NCBI GenBank assembly: GCA_963705325.1 | Contig: OY970069.1 | Location: 62,001-126,000, forward strand | Direction of reading: 5' to 3' | DNA from: DATARH01 sp963705325 | GTDB taxonomy: Bacteria; Pseudomonadota; Alphaproteobacteria; ATCC43930; CGMCC-115725 | DNA: 64,000 nucleotides | Part shown: positions 6,235 to 15,282 of the stretch, piece after piece | Numbering within the stretch: the first letter of the stretch is position 1 | How the letters are laid out: each line of letters opens with the position of its first letter | Program-made: the position numbers and the translations under genes | The notes under the pieces: generated by a model | The model's database searches: none | What the model was told of the DNA's origin: nothing | The model's input: only the letters and a program-made list of their open reading frames with translations

Positions 6235-7989
6235 ATGACGAACCAGGATCAAGAGATTAAGCGCAAGCTCGCCACCATCCTCGTCGCCGACATCGTCGGC
6301 TACAGCAGCCTCACCGCGCATGACGAAGACTGGACAATTCGCGCGCTCGGCGAGTTCCGCAAGATCGTCGACGAGATCATCGCGAGCCATGACGGCCGGA
6401 TTTTCAGCACGGGCGGCGACAGCATCCTGGCCGAGTTCGCCAGTCCGGTCGAAGCGGTACGTGCCGCGGTCGATTTCCAGGAGGCCTCGCGCTCGCGCAA
6501 TCTGCTGCAGCCGCGCGACCGCCAGCTACGCTACCGCATCGGCATCAATCTCGGCGACGTCATGGTGCGCGGAAACGACCTGTTGGGCGACGGGGTCAAT
6601 GTCGCGGCGCGGCTCGAAGGCATCGCCGAACCGGGCGGCATCTGCGTCAGCGGGACGGTGTGGGACCACATTAACGGCAAATTGTCGATCGGTTACGTCG
6701 ATATCGGCGAGCAGTCGGTCAAAAACATCCCGCGCCCGGTGCGGGCTTATCACCTACGCGTCGATGGCGGTATCGGTGACGCCAGCGATGCGGCGCAGAT
6801 CGCAACGCACGCCTCCGCCTCCGCGCGCAGGGTGCCGTCGGCGGTGCTGATCGGGGGTCTCGCCGCCCTTGTCGTGGTCGCGGGTGGCGTGCTCGCCTGG
6901 CAATTCTGGCCGAAGAGCGCTTCACAAGCTCCCGTAGCCAGCACGACGACACCCGTGCCCAAACCGGCGCCGGTGACGATCCCGCCCGCACCGAAGCCGC
7001 CGGCGCAAACCGCCCAAGCACCCGCCGCCCCTTCTGCAGCCACACCGCAAGCCGCGGCGCCCCCGCAGCCCTCGCCAGCTCCGGCCGAGACGCCGCAGCC
7101 AGCGCCGACCGTAGCCAGCGCAACTCCGCCGCAGACCTTCCGCGACTGTGCGAATTGCCCGGAAATGGTGGTCGTCCCTGCCGGAACGTTCCAAATGGGC
7201 GCACCGCCGGGTGAGAATGAGCGCTTCAACGTCTCGGTCAACGAGGCTAACCACGACCAGCCGCAGCACCAGGTCACCTTCGCCAAGCCATTCGCGCTCG
7301 CCAAATTCGAGGTCACCCGCGCGGAATTCGCCGCTTTTGTCGCGGGAGCGAATTTCCATCCGAAGCCAGGCTGCCAGAATTTCGCCAACGGCACCTGGCA
7401 GGCTCAGCCGGAGGCCAATTGGGACAGTCCGGGGTTTGCCCAGACCGACCGCGACCCGGTCGTCTGCATGAACCAGATCGAAATCGGCGCGTACCTCACA
7501 TGGCTGCGGCATACGACGGGAAAAAACTACCGTTTGCCGACCGAGGCGGAATTCGAATATGCGGCGCGCGGCGGCACGACGACCGCGTATTATTGGGGCA
7601 ACGACTTGAAGGAGGCGTGCGCCTACGAAAACCTCGGCGACAAGACCTTTGGCGAGAGATACAGCATCAACCTCGGCACGGTCATTCCGTGCACCGATGG
7701 GTTCGCCGACACGGCGCCGGTCGGCTCGTTCAAGCCCAACCCATTCGGCCTTTACGACATGCTCGGCAACATTTTCGAGGTGAGCGCAGACTGCTGGAAC
7801 GAGAACTACGCCGGGGCGCCCAGCGACGGTTCGGCTTGGACGACCGGGGATTGCGCCAAAATCGTCGTGCGCAAAGGAGCGTACAGCGTCACCCGAACGT
7901 GGGTGTTCCGCGCGGCCAACCGCTTTTGGCAAACCGATGTCGTCAAGCGCAACCGCGTCGGCTTCCGCGTCGCGCTGAGCTTGCCGTGA
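6235..7989 (+). CDS. Membrane adenylate/guanylate cyclase fused to FGE/sulfatase-modifying-factor-like domain
   Basis: Residues about 5-180 are a class III nucleotidyl cyclase domain: LVADIVGYSSLT with the first metal Asp, FSTGGDSILAEF with the second, and GDGVNVAARLEG with the Asn/Arg pair. A transmembrane helix follows (about 202-223, VLIGGLAALVVVAGGVLAW), then a Pro/Ala-rich linker of about 75 residues. An FGE/SUMF1-type domain runs from about 305 (MVVVPAGTFQMGAPPGENE) to the end (KRNRVGFRVA). The topology predicts a cytoplasmic cyclase and a periplasmic FGE-like domain. Where formylglycine-generating enzymes carry the catalytic Cys pair near the C-terminus, this protein reads GAYSVTRTWVF with no Cys, so it is probably a sensor or ligand-binding domain. 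Confidence 0.9.
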   Translation: MTNQDQEIKRKLATILVADIVGYSSLTAHDEDWTIRALGEFRKIVDEIIASHDGRIFSTGGDSILAEFASPVEAVRAAVDFQEASRSRNLLQPRDRQLRYRIGINLGDVMVRGNDLLGDGVNVAARLEGIAEPGGICVSGTVWDHINGKLSIGYVDIGEQSVKNIPRPVRAYHLRVDGGIGDASDAAQIATHASASARRVPSAVLIGGLAALVVVAGGVLAWQFWPKSASQAPVASTTTPVPKPAPVTIPPAPKPPAQTAQAPAAPSAATPQAAAPPQPSPAPAETPQPAPTVASATPPQTFRDCANCPEMVVVPAGTFQMGAPPGENERFNVSVNEANHDQPQHQVTFAKPFALAKFEVTRAEFAAFVAGANFHPKPGCQNFANGTWQAQPEANWDSPGFAQTDRDPVVCMNQIEIGAYLTWLRHTTGKNYRLPTEAEFEYAARGGTTTAYYWGNDLKEACAYENLGDKTFGERYSINLGTVIPCTDGFADTAPVGSFKPNPFGLYDMLGNIFEVSADCWNENYAGAPSDGSAWTTGDCAKIVVRKGAYSVTRTWVFRAANRFWQTDVVKRNRVGFRVALSLP

Positions 7990-8088
7990 GGTGCGAAAAA
8001 ATGGCGCTGGGTTGCAAGAATTGCTTGCCTCGGGATTGTCATAATCCGTAGTTACGCCGCTTCCTGAAAATCAGGGGATCGTCTTCCG

Positions 8089-9189
8089 ATGACGTCGCTG
8101 AGTTTGGGGGCAGTTTCAGCGCCCGCGGAGAATGGGTTCGACGGCTCTCCGATCTTTGCCGGAACACGGCGCGCGCCGGTCCTCCCGGAGCGGTTCCTCG
8201 CGCCGCCAGGCTTTGTCTGGGGCGCGTTTCCCACCGCGGACGGCGCGGTGCTGCGCTGGGGCTATCTCGCCGCTCCAAATCCGTATGCCGAATGCATCCT
8301 GGTCGGCGGCTTTGGCGACTTCGTCGAAAAGCAGTTCGAGACGATCCGCGATTTGGCCGCGCGCGGCCTTTCGGTTTGGTGTTTGGACTGGCGCGGCCAA
8401 GGCGGCTCGACCCGGCCGAAGCGCTGGCCGCATCGCCCGCGCGCCCGGCGCTTCGAGCGCGACGCCGCCGAGCTCGCCGCCTTCGCCGCCGCCAAACTGC
8501 AATCGGGATTGCCGCGGGTGCTGATCGCGCATTCGATGGGCGGGGCGATCGCCTTGCTGTGCCTGCGCCGCCACCCCGGCCTGTTCCAGGCGGCGATTCT
8601 GTCCGCACCGATGCTGGGTCTGTTGACTGGGCGGACGCCACCGACGTTGTTGCGCGCGGTGACCGGCCCGGCGCGGCTGACACCGCTCGGCCTGTGCCGG
8701 CTGCCTGGCACCTATCGCTGGCGGCCGGGCAGCCCGCCGACGCCGGAGCGCAGCCGCATTTCAAGCGACGCCGAACGCTGCCGCATCCGCTTTGCCTGGG
8801 TCTCGAGCGAACCGACCTTGCGCCTCGACCAGCCGACCTATGGCTGGCTCGACCCGGCGCTGGCGCTCATCGCGCGGATCGGCAAGCCAAGCTTCCTCGC
8901 CGCGATCAAGACGCCGATTCTCTTGGGCAGCGCCGGGCGCGAGCATGTCGTCTCCCCGGCGGCGCATCACCGCGCCGCCCGCCGACTGCCCGATTGCACG
9001 CTCGTGGAACTGCCCGACTCCAAGCACGAGCCGTTCATGGAGCGCGATGCGATCCGCGACCAATGGTTCGAGGAGATCGACCGCTTCCTCGCCGACCGAC
9101 TCGGCGACGAAGCCGGCGACCCGCTTAGTTCACGTTGCGCGCCGCCGTCCAGTACGCGACGGGAGACACACCCGGCCGCTGTACCCTAA
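8089..9189 (+). CDS. Alpha/beta hydrolase, lysophospholipase (PldB)-like
   Basis: The 366-residue protein has the serine aminopeptidase S33 / monoacylglycerol-lipase fold. An oxyanion region (ILVGGFGDFVEKQ) is followed by CLDWRGQGGSTR. The nucleophile elbow AHSMGGA is at about residue 146, an Asp-loop region leads to TPILLGSAGREHVVSP, and the catalytic His lies in DSKHEPFMERD. This matches bacterial lysophospholipase L2 homologues acting on lysophospholipids or monoacylglycerols. Its 3' end overlaps the convergent secreted-protein gene by about 65 bases. Confidence 0.85.
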   Translation: MTSLSLGAVSAPAENGFDGSPIFAGTRRAPVLPERFLAPPGFVWGAFPTADGAVLRWGYLAAPNPYAECILVGGFGDFVEKQFETIRDLAARGLSVWCLDWRGQGGSTRPKRWPHRPRARRFERDAAELAAFAAAKLQSGLPRVLIAHSMGGAIALLCLRRHPGLFQAAILSAPMLGLLTGRTPPTLLRAVTGPARLTPLGLCRLPGTYRWRPGSPPTPERSRISSDAERCRIRFAWVSSEPTLRLDQPTYGWLDPALALIARIGKPSFLAAIKTPILLGSAGREHVVSPAAHHRAARRLPDCTLVELPDSKHEPFMERDAIRDQWFEEIDRFLADRLGDEAGDPLSSRCAPPSSTRRETHPAAVP

Positions 9190-9490
9190 CCAGGCCGTTT
9201 GCGGCCGGGTCGACGACCACGACGTTCTCGCCGGGCTTGAAGACGACGCATCGCCCATCCGCAAGCGCGGCAGCGAGCTTGTTGTCGAACGTCACGCTGA
9301 TGCCCTGGAACAGCAGCTCGAGGACGTCGTTCTTGTCGCGGCAGCCCCAGGCGGCTTCGCGGGCGATGCGGTGGGGCGCCTCGGTCGCCGCCACGGGGGT
9401 CGGGGCGATACTCTGCGCCGCGGCAACGGACATCGGTGCGGCCGCGGCCAGGGTCAAAGCGGTCAGGAACACTGCGCCAACGCGTGACAT
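9125..9490 (-). CDS. Secreted hypothetical protein
   Basis: The 121-residue protein has a clear Sec signal peptide (MSRVGAVFLTALTLAAAAPMSVAAAQ) and a mature part with two cysteines (WGCRDK, DGRCVVF) that could form a disulfide. The ATG at 9490 is preferred over the GTG at 9502 because GAGGGA lies at the right distance upstream. The core NDVLELLFQGISVTFDNKLAAALADGRCVVFKPGENV looks like a small SH3-like beta domain, but no family is recognised. It is convergent and overlapping with the hydrolase gene. Confidence 0.65.
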   Translation of the reverse strand: MSRVGAVFLTALTLAAAAPMSVAAAQSIAPTPVAATEAPHRIAREAAWGCRDKNDVLELLFQGISVTFDNKLAAALADGRCVVFKPGENVVVVDPAANGLVRVQRPGVSPVAYWTAARNVN

Positions 9491-9724
9491 CTGGTCCCTC
9501 ACAAGTGGCTGAACTGGATCGGGGGGAGCCGTGCCTCAGCCCAGCGCGGCGAGGAAGAAATGGTGTTGTTCAACCGCATTGCATCTGGGCGCAAACCGCA
9601 TGACGGCTGCGGCGTCGGCGCCTCTTGAAAGATATGGTTAAGCTACAGATGGACGGTACCGTCCTAGGGGACGCACGGTCGTGGCGCGCCCCTGCGGACG
9701 CCGCATCTTGCGACCCCATGTTTG

Positions 9725-9760
9725 AAGACGCGGATGGCCGGGAGAAGCCCGGCCAAGGCG
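9725..9760. repeat. Palindromic repeat, half copy, after regA
   Basis: GAAGACGCGGATGGCCGGG-AGAAG-CCCGGCCAAGG forms an 8-bp stem (9735-9742 with 9748-9755) around a 5-base loop. The text matches the right half of the repeats at 24097 and 43606 (GAAGACGTGGATGG...CCAAGGGG). It lies just beyond the regA stop and could help end that transcript, but there is no T-run. Confidence 0.6.
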
Positions 9761-9771
9761 GAACCGGCGGG

Positions 9772-10347
9772 TCAGCTGCGCGGGGCGTGCTTCGAGAGGA
9801 TGCGCTGCAGGGTGCGGCGATGCATCTTCAAGCGTCGCGCGGTCTCGGAGACGTTGCGGTCGCACAGTTCGAAGATGCGCTGGATGTGCTCCCAGCGCAC
9901 CCGGTCGGCCGACATCGGGTCCTCCGGCGGCTCCGGGGTCGCGCCTTCGAGCGCCAGCAGCGCGCGCTCGACCGCGTCGGCGTCCGCCGGCTTCGGCAGA
10001 TAGTCGATCGCGCCGGCCTTCACCGCCGCAACCGCGGTGGCGATATTGCCGTAGCCGGTCAGCATGACGATGCGCGCCCCCGGCCGCGCCTCGCGCAAGG
10101 CGCTGACGACATCGAGGCCGCTGCCGTCGCCGAGGCGCAGATCGACAACGGCGAACGCCGGCGGATTGGCGGTCGCGGCCGCGATGCCGCTCGATACGCT
10201 GTCGCCGGTCGCGACGATAAAGCCGCGCCGCTCCATCGCCCGCGCCAGCCGCTGGCACAGCGGCGCGTCGTCATCGACGATCAGGAGGGTGCGCTCGGTT
10301 TCGGCCAGCCCCTGCAGCGGAGCCGCCAAGCCTTCGGTGCTAGTCAT
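9772..10347 (-). CDS. regA: Redox response regulator RegA/PrrA/ActR
   Basis: The 191-residue protein has a receiver domain with an acidic pocket (IVDDD, residues 23-27), phospho-acceptor Asp at about 69 in VVDLRLGDGSG, and a conserved Lys in YLPKPAD. A short linker leads to a Fis-type helix-turn-helix, CDRNVSETARRLKMHRRTLQRIL. This layout and the HTH sequence are characteristic of RegA/PrrA/ActR, the global regulator of photosynthesis, carbon fixation, nitrogen fixation and respiration genes in alphaproteobacteria. Its ATG overlaps the stop of regB (ATGA), so kinase and regulator are translationally coupled. The start was placed there rather than at the longer in-frame option. Confidence 0.93.
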   Translation of the reverse strand: MTSTEGLAAPLQGLAETERTLLIVDDDAPLCQRLARAMERRGFIVATGDSVSSGIAAATANPPAFAVVDLRLGDGSGLDVVSALREARPGARIVMLTGYGNIATAVAAVKAGAIDYLPKPADADAVERALLALEGATPEPPEDPMSADRVRWEHIQRIFELCDRNVSETARRLKMHRRTLQRILSKHAPRS

Positions 10348-11717
10348 GCGGGTTGCCTCTCTGTCCCGGTGCGCGAACCGCCCGCCTGCGCTCGCGCCGC
10401 AGTCTGCAAATTGGCACGGTTCCACGAAATGGCAACATGCGCGCCGCCATCAATAAGGTTATCGAAGGCGAGCGTGGCGCCGCTGCGCTCCAGGAGGCTC
10501 TGCGCGATGAAGATGCCGAGCCCCATGTGGTCCTGGTTGCCCGCCCGAGTCGAGAGATAAGGCTCGCCAAGCCGTCCCAAGAGGTGCGGCGGAAAGCCGG
10601 GCCCATCGTCGGCGATCTCGACCGTGACCGCGTCGCGATCCCAGCTGGTCGTGACGCTGACCTCATGGCGGGCGAACTGCACCGCGTTCTGAATGAGGTT
10701 GTTGAGCCCGTGCATGATCTCCGGGCTGCGCTGCACCAGCGGCTCGTCCTCGGCCGCGGCCGCGGTCGTCGCGAAGATGAGGCGGATCCGGGCATCGTGG
10801 TAAAGCGCGCCGGCGGCTTCGACCAGCGCCGAGATCGGCATTCTTTGGTAGGGCGAGCCGCCGTCTTCCTCGGGCTGGTGCGCCAATTCGGCGAGGATGT
10901 GGCGGCAGCGCTCGGACTGGCTCAACAGCAGCGCCGCGTCCTCGGCATGCGGCGACGACGCCGGCAAGTCACGCGCCAGCTCCTTGGCGATAACCGCGAT
11001 CGTCGCCAGCGGGCTGCCAAGCTCGTGCGCCGCCGCCGCCGCCAGCGCCCCGACCGCCGAAACGCGCTGCTCGCGCGCCAGCGCGAGCTGGGTCGCCGCC
11101 ACCGCGTCACGCAAGCGCCGCGCCTCCTGCGCCACCGACAGCGTGTAGCCGCCGATGAACAGCGTCGCGATGACCAGCGCCACCCAGATGCCGAGCACCA
11201 AGTCGGACGGAAAGACGAACGGCGTCTGGCGCCAGGGCAAGGGGTCGTGCACGAGACCGAGAATGGTGATGCCGATGACGGCAAGCGTCGCCAGCGCGAT
11301 CACCGGGCGTTGCGACAATGCCGTGGCGGCCACCGTCACCGGCGCCAGCATCAGGATCGAAAACGGGTTTTCCAGCCCGCCGGTCAGGTACAGGAGGATC
11401 GCCAGCTGCAGCGTGTCGTAGGCGAGGTAGAGCGCGGCGGCGCGCTCGCCCAGCCGGGTGCCGGCGCGGTGATAGAGCACCGAGCCGAGATTGAGCACCA
11501 CCGAGCAGCCGACGACAATCAGCGCCGGGAAAAGCGGCAGGCGAAAGCCGAGAAAGAAATGGACGATCAGCAGGGTCAGCGCCTGGCCGGTGACCGCGAC
11601 CGAGCGGATCAGCACCAGGCGGCGCAAGCTAATGCGGTCGAACGCGGTGCGCGCCTCGGCCGGCGTGGCCATGGTGGCGACTGTCACGTGCGCATGCCCT
11701 TTCTTCGGCTCGGCCAT
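10344..11717 (-). CDS. regB: Redox sensor histidine kinase RegB/PrrB/ActS
   Basis: The 457-residue kinase has about six transmembrane helices over residues 30-195. It carries the GGLENPF heptapeptide (about residue 112) that binds quinone in RegB, and the H-box AAAHELGSPLATIAV (about 228). A cysteine in SERCRHIL (about 270) aligns with the redox-active Cys of RegB, and the ATPase domain follows (NLIQNAVQFA, DDGPGFP, GLGIFIAQSLLE). It senses the redox state of the quinone pool and phosphorylates RegA. The start at 11717 (MAEPKKGHAH) is preferred to the GC-rich extension. In Rhodobacter regB and regA are divergent, whereas here they form one operon. Confidence 0.93.
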   Translation of the reverse strand: MAEPKKGHAHVTVATMATPAEARTAFDRISLRRLVLIRSVAVTGQALTLLIVHFFLGFRLPLFPALIVVGCSVVLNLGSVLYHRAGTRLGERAAALYLAYDTLQLAILLYLTGGLENPFSILMLAPVTVAATALSQRPVIALATLAVIGITILGLVHDPLPWRQTPFVFPSDLVLGIWVALVIATLFIGGYTLSVAQEARRLRDAVAATQLALAREQRVSAVGALAAAAAHELGSPLATIAVIAKELARDLPASSPHAEDAALLLSQSERCRHILAELAHQPEEDGGSPYQRMPISALVEAAGALYHDARIRLIFATTAAAAEDEPLVQRSPEIMHGLNNLIQNAVQFARHEVSVTTSWDRDAVTVEIADDGPGFPPHLLGRLGEPYLSTRAGNQDHMGLGIFIAQSLLERSGATLAFDNLIDGGAHVAISWNRANLQTAARAQAGGSRTGTERQPA

Positions 11718-11767
11718 GACGCGGCGACAGGGTGGCCGACTGCCCAACGATGCGCCATATAGTGCCG

Positions 11768-12520
11768 ATGCCCGAGCCCGTCATCATTGTCGAGAATCTC
11801 GTCAAGCGCTACGGCAAGACACTGGCCGTCGGCGGGATCGGATTTTCCGTGGAACGCGGCGCCACCGCGGCGCTGCTGGGGGGCAACGGCGCCGGCAAGA
11901 CCACGACCCTGGCGATTCTGCTCGGTCTGCTGCTGCCCACGGAAGGGACCGTACGGGTGCTCGGCGAGGATATGCTGCGCCACCGCTACCGGGTGCTGCC
12001 GCGAATCAACTTCTCCTCGCCTTATGTCGACCTGCCACACCGGCTGACGGTGCGGCAGAACCTCTCGGTCTATGCCCGACTCTACGGCATTTCGCGCCCA
12101 CGCGAGGTGATCGACCGCCTCGCCGAGGACCTGCAGATCGCCCGCTTCCTCGACCGGCCAGCAGGCAAATTGTCGTCGGGGCAGAAGACCCGGGTGGCGC
12201 TCGCCAAGGCGCTGCTGAACGAACCCGAATTGCTGTTGCTCGACGAGCCGACCGCGTCGCTTGACCCCGATACCGGCGACTGGGTGCGCGCCTATCTCGA
12301 AGCCTACCGGGCGCGCACCGGCGCGACGATGCTGCTCGCCTCGCACAATATGGGCGAGGTCGAGCGGCTGTGCTCGCAGGTGATGATGATGAAATCGGGG
12401 CAGATCGTCGACCGCGGCAGCCCCGACGAGCTCATCAACCGCTATGGCCGCACCAACCTCGAAGAGGTGTTCCTGCACATCGCCCGCGCGCCGGAATTCG
12501 AGACGGAGCCGGCGCAATGA
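11768..12520 (+). CDS. ABC transporter ATP-binding protein (ABC-2 type exporter)
   Basis: The 250-residue ATPase has Walker A GGNGAGKTT, signature LSSGQKTRVALAKA, Walker B LLLLDEPTASLD and H-loop LASHNM. Its arrangement with an ABC-2 permease (stop/start ATGA overlap at 12517) points to an exporter of the NodI/CcmA-like kind. The ATG at 11768 (MPEPVIIVENLVKRYG) is chosen because ATPases of this type start just before the first strand. The substrate is unknown. It diverges from regB, with 50 bases between the two starts. Confidence 0.88.
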   Translation: MPEPVIIVENLVKRYGKTLAVGGIGFSVERGATAALLGGNGAGKTTTLAILLGLLLPTEGTVRVLGEDMLRHRYRVLPRINFSSPYVDLPHRLTVRQNLSVYARLYGISRPREVIDRLAEDLQIARFLDRPAGKLSSGQKTRVALAKALLNEPELLLLDEPTASLDPDTGDWVRAYLEAYRARTGATMLLASHNMGEVERLCSQVMMMKSGQIVDRGSPDELINRYGRTNLEEVFLHIARAPEFETEPAQ

Positions 12521-13317
12521 GCGCGTTCTCGCTGGCCCGAATCTGGGCGATGATGCTGCGCTACCTCTACATCCTGCGCAGCTCGTGGCCGCGCACCCTC
12601 GAGCTGCTCTACTGGCCGACCCTGCAGGTCCTGATCTGGGGGTTCATGAGCCAGTTCTTCCGGCAGAACAGCACCTATGTCGCGCAGGCCTTCGGCGTGC
12701 TGCTGGGCGCGGTGATGCTGTGGGATCTGATGTTCCGCAGCCAGCTCGGTCTGTCGATCTCGTTCCTCGAAGAGATGTGGTCGCGCAATCTCGGCCATCT
12801 CTTCGCGACGCCGCTGCGCGCTTATGAATGGGTGGTCTCGCTGTTGGCGATGAGCATGATCCGGGTGACGATCGGCATCCTGCCGGCGGCGCTGTTGGCG
12901 ATTCCGCTCTACCACTATTCGATCTTCGACATGGGTCTGCCGCTGATTGCTTTCCTCGCGGTGCTGATGGCGATGGGGTGGGCGCTGGGCCTGGCGATTT
13001 GCGGGCTCATCCTGCGTCACGGGATGGGGGCGGAGAGCCTCGCCTGGACGGTGATCTTCGCGCTGGCGCCGGTGAGCTGCGTCTATTACCCGGTGTCGAT
13101 CCTCCCCGGCTGGATCCAGCCGGTGGCGTGGTGCCTGCCGCAAACCTATGTGTTCGAGGGCATGCGCGCGGTAATGTTCCAGCACATTTTCCGCGCCGAT
13201 TATTTCTTCACCGCGATCGGGCTCGACCTGGTCTATCTGGCGATCGGCATCGCCGTCCTGTTCCTCGCCTTCCGCGACGCCCGCCACCGCGGCGCGCTGA
13301 TGCAGATGGGGGAATAG
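12517..13317 (+). CDS. ABC-2 type permease
   Basis: The 266-residue membrane protein has six hydrophobic spans and typical ABC-2 features: an N-terminal amphipathic RYLYILRSSWPRTLELLYWP, and a late CVYYPVSILPGWIQPVAWCLPQTYVFEGMR block characteristic of NodJ/DrrB-type exporters. The start codon overlaps the ATPase stop, so the two subunits form one exporter. The substrate could be a polysaccharide, lipid or drug. Confidence 0.88.
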   Translation: MSAFSLARIWAMMLRYLYILRSSWPRTLELLYWPTLQVLIWGFMSQFFRQNSTYVAQAFGVLLGAVMLWDLMFRSQLGLSISFLEEMWSRNLGHLFATPLRAYEWVVSLLAMSMIRVTIGILPAALLAIPLYHYSIFDMGLPLIAFLAVLMAMGWALGLAICGLILRHGMGAESLAWTVIFALAPVSCVYYPVSILPGWIQPVAWCLPQTYVFEGMRAVMFQHIFRADYFFTAIGLDLVYLAIGIAVLFLAFRDARHRGALMQMGE

Positions 13318-13326
13318 TACCGTTTA

Positions 13327-13836
13327 TTAGAAAAGCGGCAGCCAATACCTCGCTAACCCGATCAATCCGGCTGCCAAGCTTCTTGTGGCGATCCCGATAA
13401 CCTGAAAGTAATACCAGAACGTAGCAAAAGCCACGCCATGCCGCCTCCAAAGATGGAGGTACCCTTGCTCCATATCGCCAATCGCTTCCTCAAGTCTAGC
13501 CGGCGTAACAAACAGCGCCAAAAACTTCTCGCCAAGCTTGGGAACGGCCAAGTGGAAATCGATCAATGAAACCAACGAATTTGCATCCAATACTGCCTGT
13601 TGCAACAGAGCTTCACAATTTGGGCTGTATTGTTCGTGTTGATTGCGGGATAATCTCAGATTCCTACGCAAATTCTTGAGTAAAATGACGGCGCGTGGAT
13701 CAGCAAGTTTTATTACGTTTACAGGCGTAATCAGTTCATCAAAGCAATTCACGGCACCTTCGAGTTCGGTCAATAAGCCGCTTACTTTCGCCTCGTCCAG
13801 CGGTCTGGCCGGCTGGGCACGCAACAGGTGATCCAT
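13327..13836 (-). CDS. Membrane-anchored hypothetical protein downstream of PadR
   Basis: The 169-residue protein is polar and helical for about 130 residues (LLTELEGAVNCFDELITPVNVI, CEALLQQAVLDANSLVSLIDFHL). It ends in a hydrophobic segment (FATFWYYFQVIGIATRSLAAGLIGLARYWL) that probably anchors it. Its ATG lies 2 bases after the stop of the padR gene, so it is the regulator's operon partner and a likely target of its autoregulation. Base composition is visibly lower in GC than neighbouring genes, suggesting the pair may be acquired. No family is recognised. Confidence 0.65.
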   Translation of the reverse strand: MDHLLRAQPARPLDEAKVSGLLTELEGAVNCFDELITPVNVIKLADPRAVILLKNLRRNLRLSRNQHEQYSPNCEALLQQAVLDANSLVSLIDFHLAVPKLGEKFLALFVTPARLEEAIGDMEQGYLHLWRRHGVAFATFWYYFQVIGIATRSLAAGLIGLARYWLPLF

Positions 13837-13838
13837 GA

Positions 13839-14162
13839 CTAGGCACCCACTGGTAGAATATTTGATCCAAAGGCTCTGGTGAGTTCTCGCGCTCGTTCCA
13901 CCGCCTCTCTGCCTGGCGACTCGATCCGGTAATAGCGCTTCCTTCGTCCACCGCGTTCCTCAGTCGGCTCGCCCCACCAGGAAGTGACCATCCCTTTCTG
14001 CTCAAGCCGATCAAGGCCCTTGTAGACCGCACCAAGATTTGGGGATCGGCGCGTTCGTTCGCGAATGCGTTCCATGATCGTAATCCCGTAAGCATCTCGC
14101 GGTTGCTCGAGCAAAACGGCCAGAAGCTGAAACTCGAAGGGACCGATCGTCTCTTTCAGCAT
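13839..14162 (-). CDS. PadR-family transcriptional regulator
   Basis: The 107-residue protein matches the PadR winged helix: GPFEFQLLAVLLEQPRDAYGITIMERI, NLGAVYKGLDRLEQKGMVTSWW, then the basic wing GGRRKRYYRIESPGREAVERA. PadR proteins usually repress an adjacent membrane or transport gene and respond to small hydrophobic ligands. The gene downstream (13327-13836) is the obvious candidate target. Confidence 0.88.
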   Translation of the reverse strand: MLKETIGPFEFQLLAVLLEQPRDAYGITIMERIRERTRRSPNLGAVYKGLDRLEQKGMVTSWWGEPTEERGGRRKRYYRIESPGREAVERARELTRAFGSNILPVGA

Positions 14163-14238
14163 CGTCGCGTCCTAAAACTATGCAATTGCCAGAGATATAG
14201 GTAAAAGCAGTCGGTGACGCAAGGGCTGTGAGAAAATC

Positions 14239-15255
14239 TTAAGCCGGCCCGCTGACCCCGGCATCGGCGAAGGTCGCCATCCCGGTGTGGCAGGCGACCG
14301 CGGCCTTGAGGATGGCGATGGCGAGGGTCGCACCCGAGGCTTCGCCGAGGCGCATGCCGAGATCGAACAGCGCCGGCTTGCCGATCTTGTCGAGCAGCAG
14401 GCGGTGCCCCGGCTCGGCCGAAACATGGGCGACGATGCAGTGATCGAGCGCGTGCGGATCGGCGGCGTGGAGCACCGCGGCGGCCGCAGTCGCGACAAAG
14501 CCGTCGAGCACCACCGGCACGCGGCCCATTCGCGCCGCCAAGGTCGCGCCGGCGATCGCCGCCAGCTCATGGCCGCCGAGGCGGCGCAATGTCTCGAACG
14601 GGTCGCCCTGGCCGGCGTGAAGCTCGGCTGCCGCGGCGACCACCGCGCACTTGTGTTCGAGCGCAGCGCCGGCGACACCAGTGCCGGGGCCGGTCCAGTC
14701 CTCGGCGCCGCCGCCGAACAGCGCCAGGCACAGCGCCGCCGCCGAGGTGGTGTTGGCGATGCCCATTTCGCCGAGCGCGATGACGTCGAGCCCCGGCTCG
14801 ACCGCCATCATCCCGTAAGCCATTGCCCGGGCGCACTCGTCTTCGGTCAGCGCCGGGCCGTCGACAAAATCGGCGGTCGGCTGGTCGAGGTTCATCTCGT
14901 AGACCCGCAGATCGGCGTCAACCGCCTTGCAGAGCTGGTTCACCGCAGCGCCGCCGGCGACAAAATTCTGCACCATCTGCGCGGTGACGGCGGCGGGATA
15001 GGCCGAGACCCCGCGCGCTGCGACCCCGTGATTGCCGGCGAAGACGCTGGTGCGCGGGTGGTCGAGACGCGGCGGGTGGCGGCCCTGCCAGGTGGCGAGC
15101 CAGTGCGACAATTCCTCCAGGCGCCCGAGCGCGCCGGCCGGCTTGGTGAGCTGGCGCTCGCGCAGCATCGCCGCGGTGCCGGCCTCCAAGTCCGGGCCGG
15201 GCAGATGCGCCATCAACGCGCGGATTTCGTCGAGGCTCGCCGGCATTTCAGGCAT
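14239..15255 (-). CDS. cobT: Nicotinate-nucleotide--dimethylbenzimidazole phosphoribosyltransferase
   Basis: The 338-residue enzyme transfers phosphoribose from nicotinate mononucleotide to dimethylbenzimidazole, giving alpha-ribazole phosphate for the lower ligand of cobalamin. Family landmarks are LTKPAGALGRLEELSHWLA, the FAGNHGVAARGVSAYP motif, GEMGIANTTSAAAL, and the C-terminal GMRLGEASGATLAIAILKAAVACHTGMATFADAGV containing the catalytic glutamate. It diverges from cobS across a 155-base spacer filled by a hairpin repeat, so nucleotide-loop assembly genes are grouped here. The name is the Salmonella one and should not be confused with the CobT chelatase subunit. Confidence 0.95.
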   Translation of the reverse strand: MPEMPASLDEIRALMAHLPGPDLEAGTAAMLRERQLTKPAGALGRLEELSHWLATWQGRHPPRLDHPRTSVFAGNHGVAARGVSAYPAAVTAQMVQNFVAGGAAVNQLCKAVDADLRVYEMNLDQPTADFVDGPALTEDECARAMAYGMMAVEPGLDVIALGEMGIANTTSAAALCLALFGGGAEDWTGPGTGVAGAALEHKCAVVAAAAELHAGQGDPFETLRRLGGHELAAIAGATLAARMGRVPVVLDGFVATAAAAVLHAADPHALDHCIVAHVSAEPGHRLLLDKIGKPALFDLGMRLGEASGATLAIAILKAAVACHTGMATFADAGVSGPA

Positions 15256-15282
15256 GGAACGTCCCCTATACGGACAGTTTTT

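Noticed and set aside
10353..11762. 469-residue plus-strand frame opposite regB
   Set aside because: Arg/Gln/Glu-rich shadow of the kinase gene; regB has clear motifs on the other strand.
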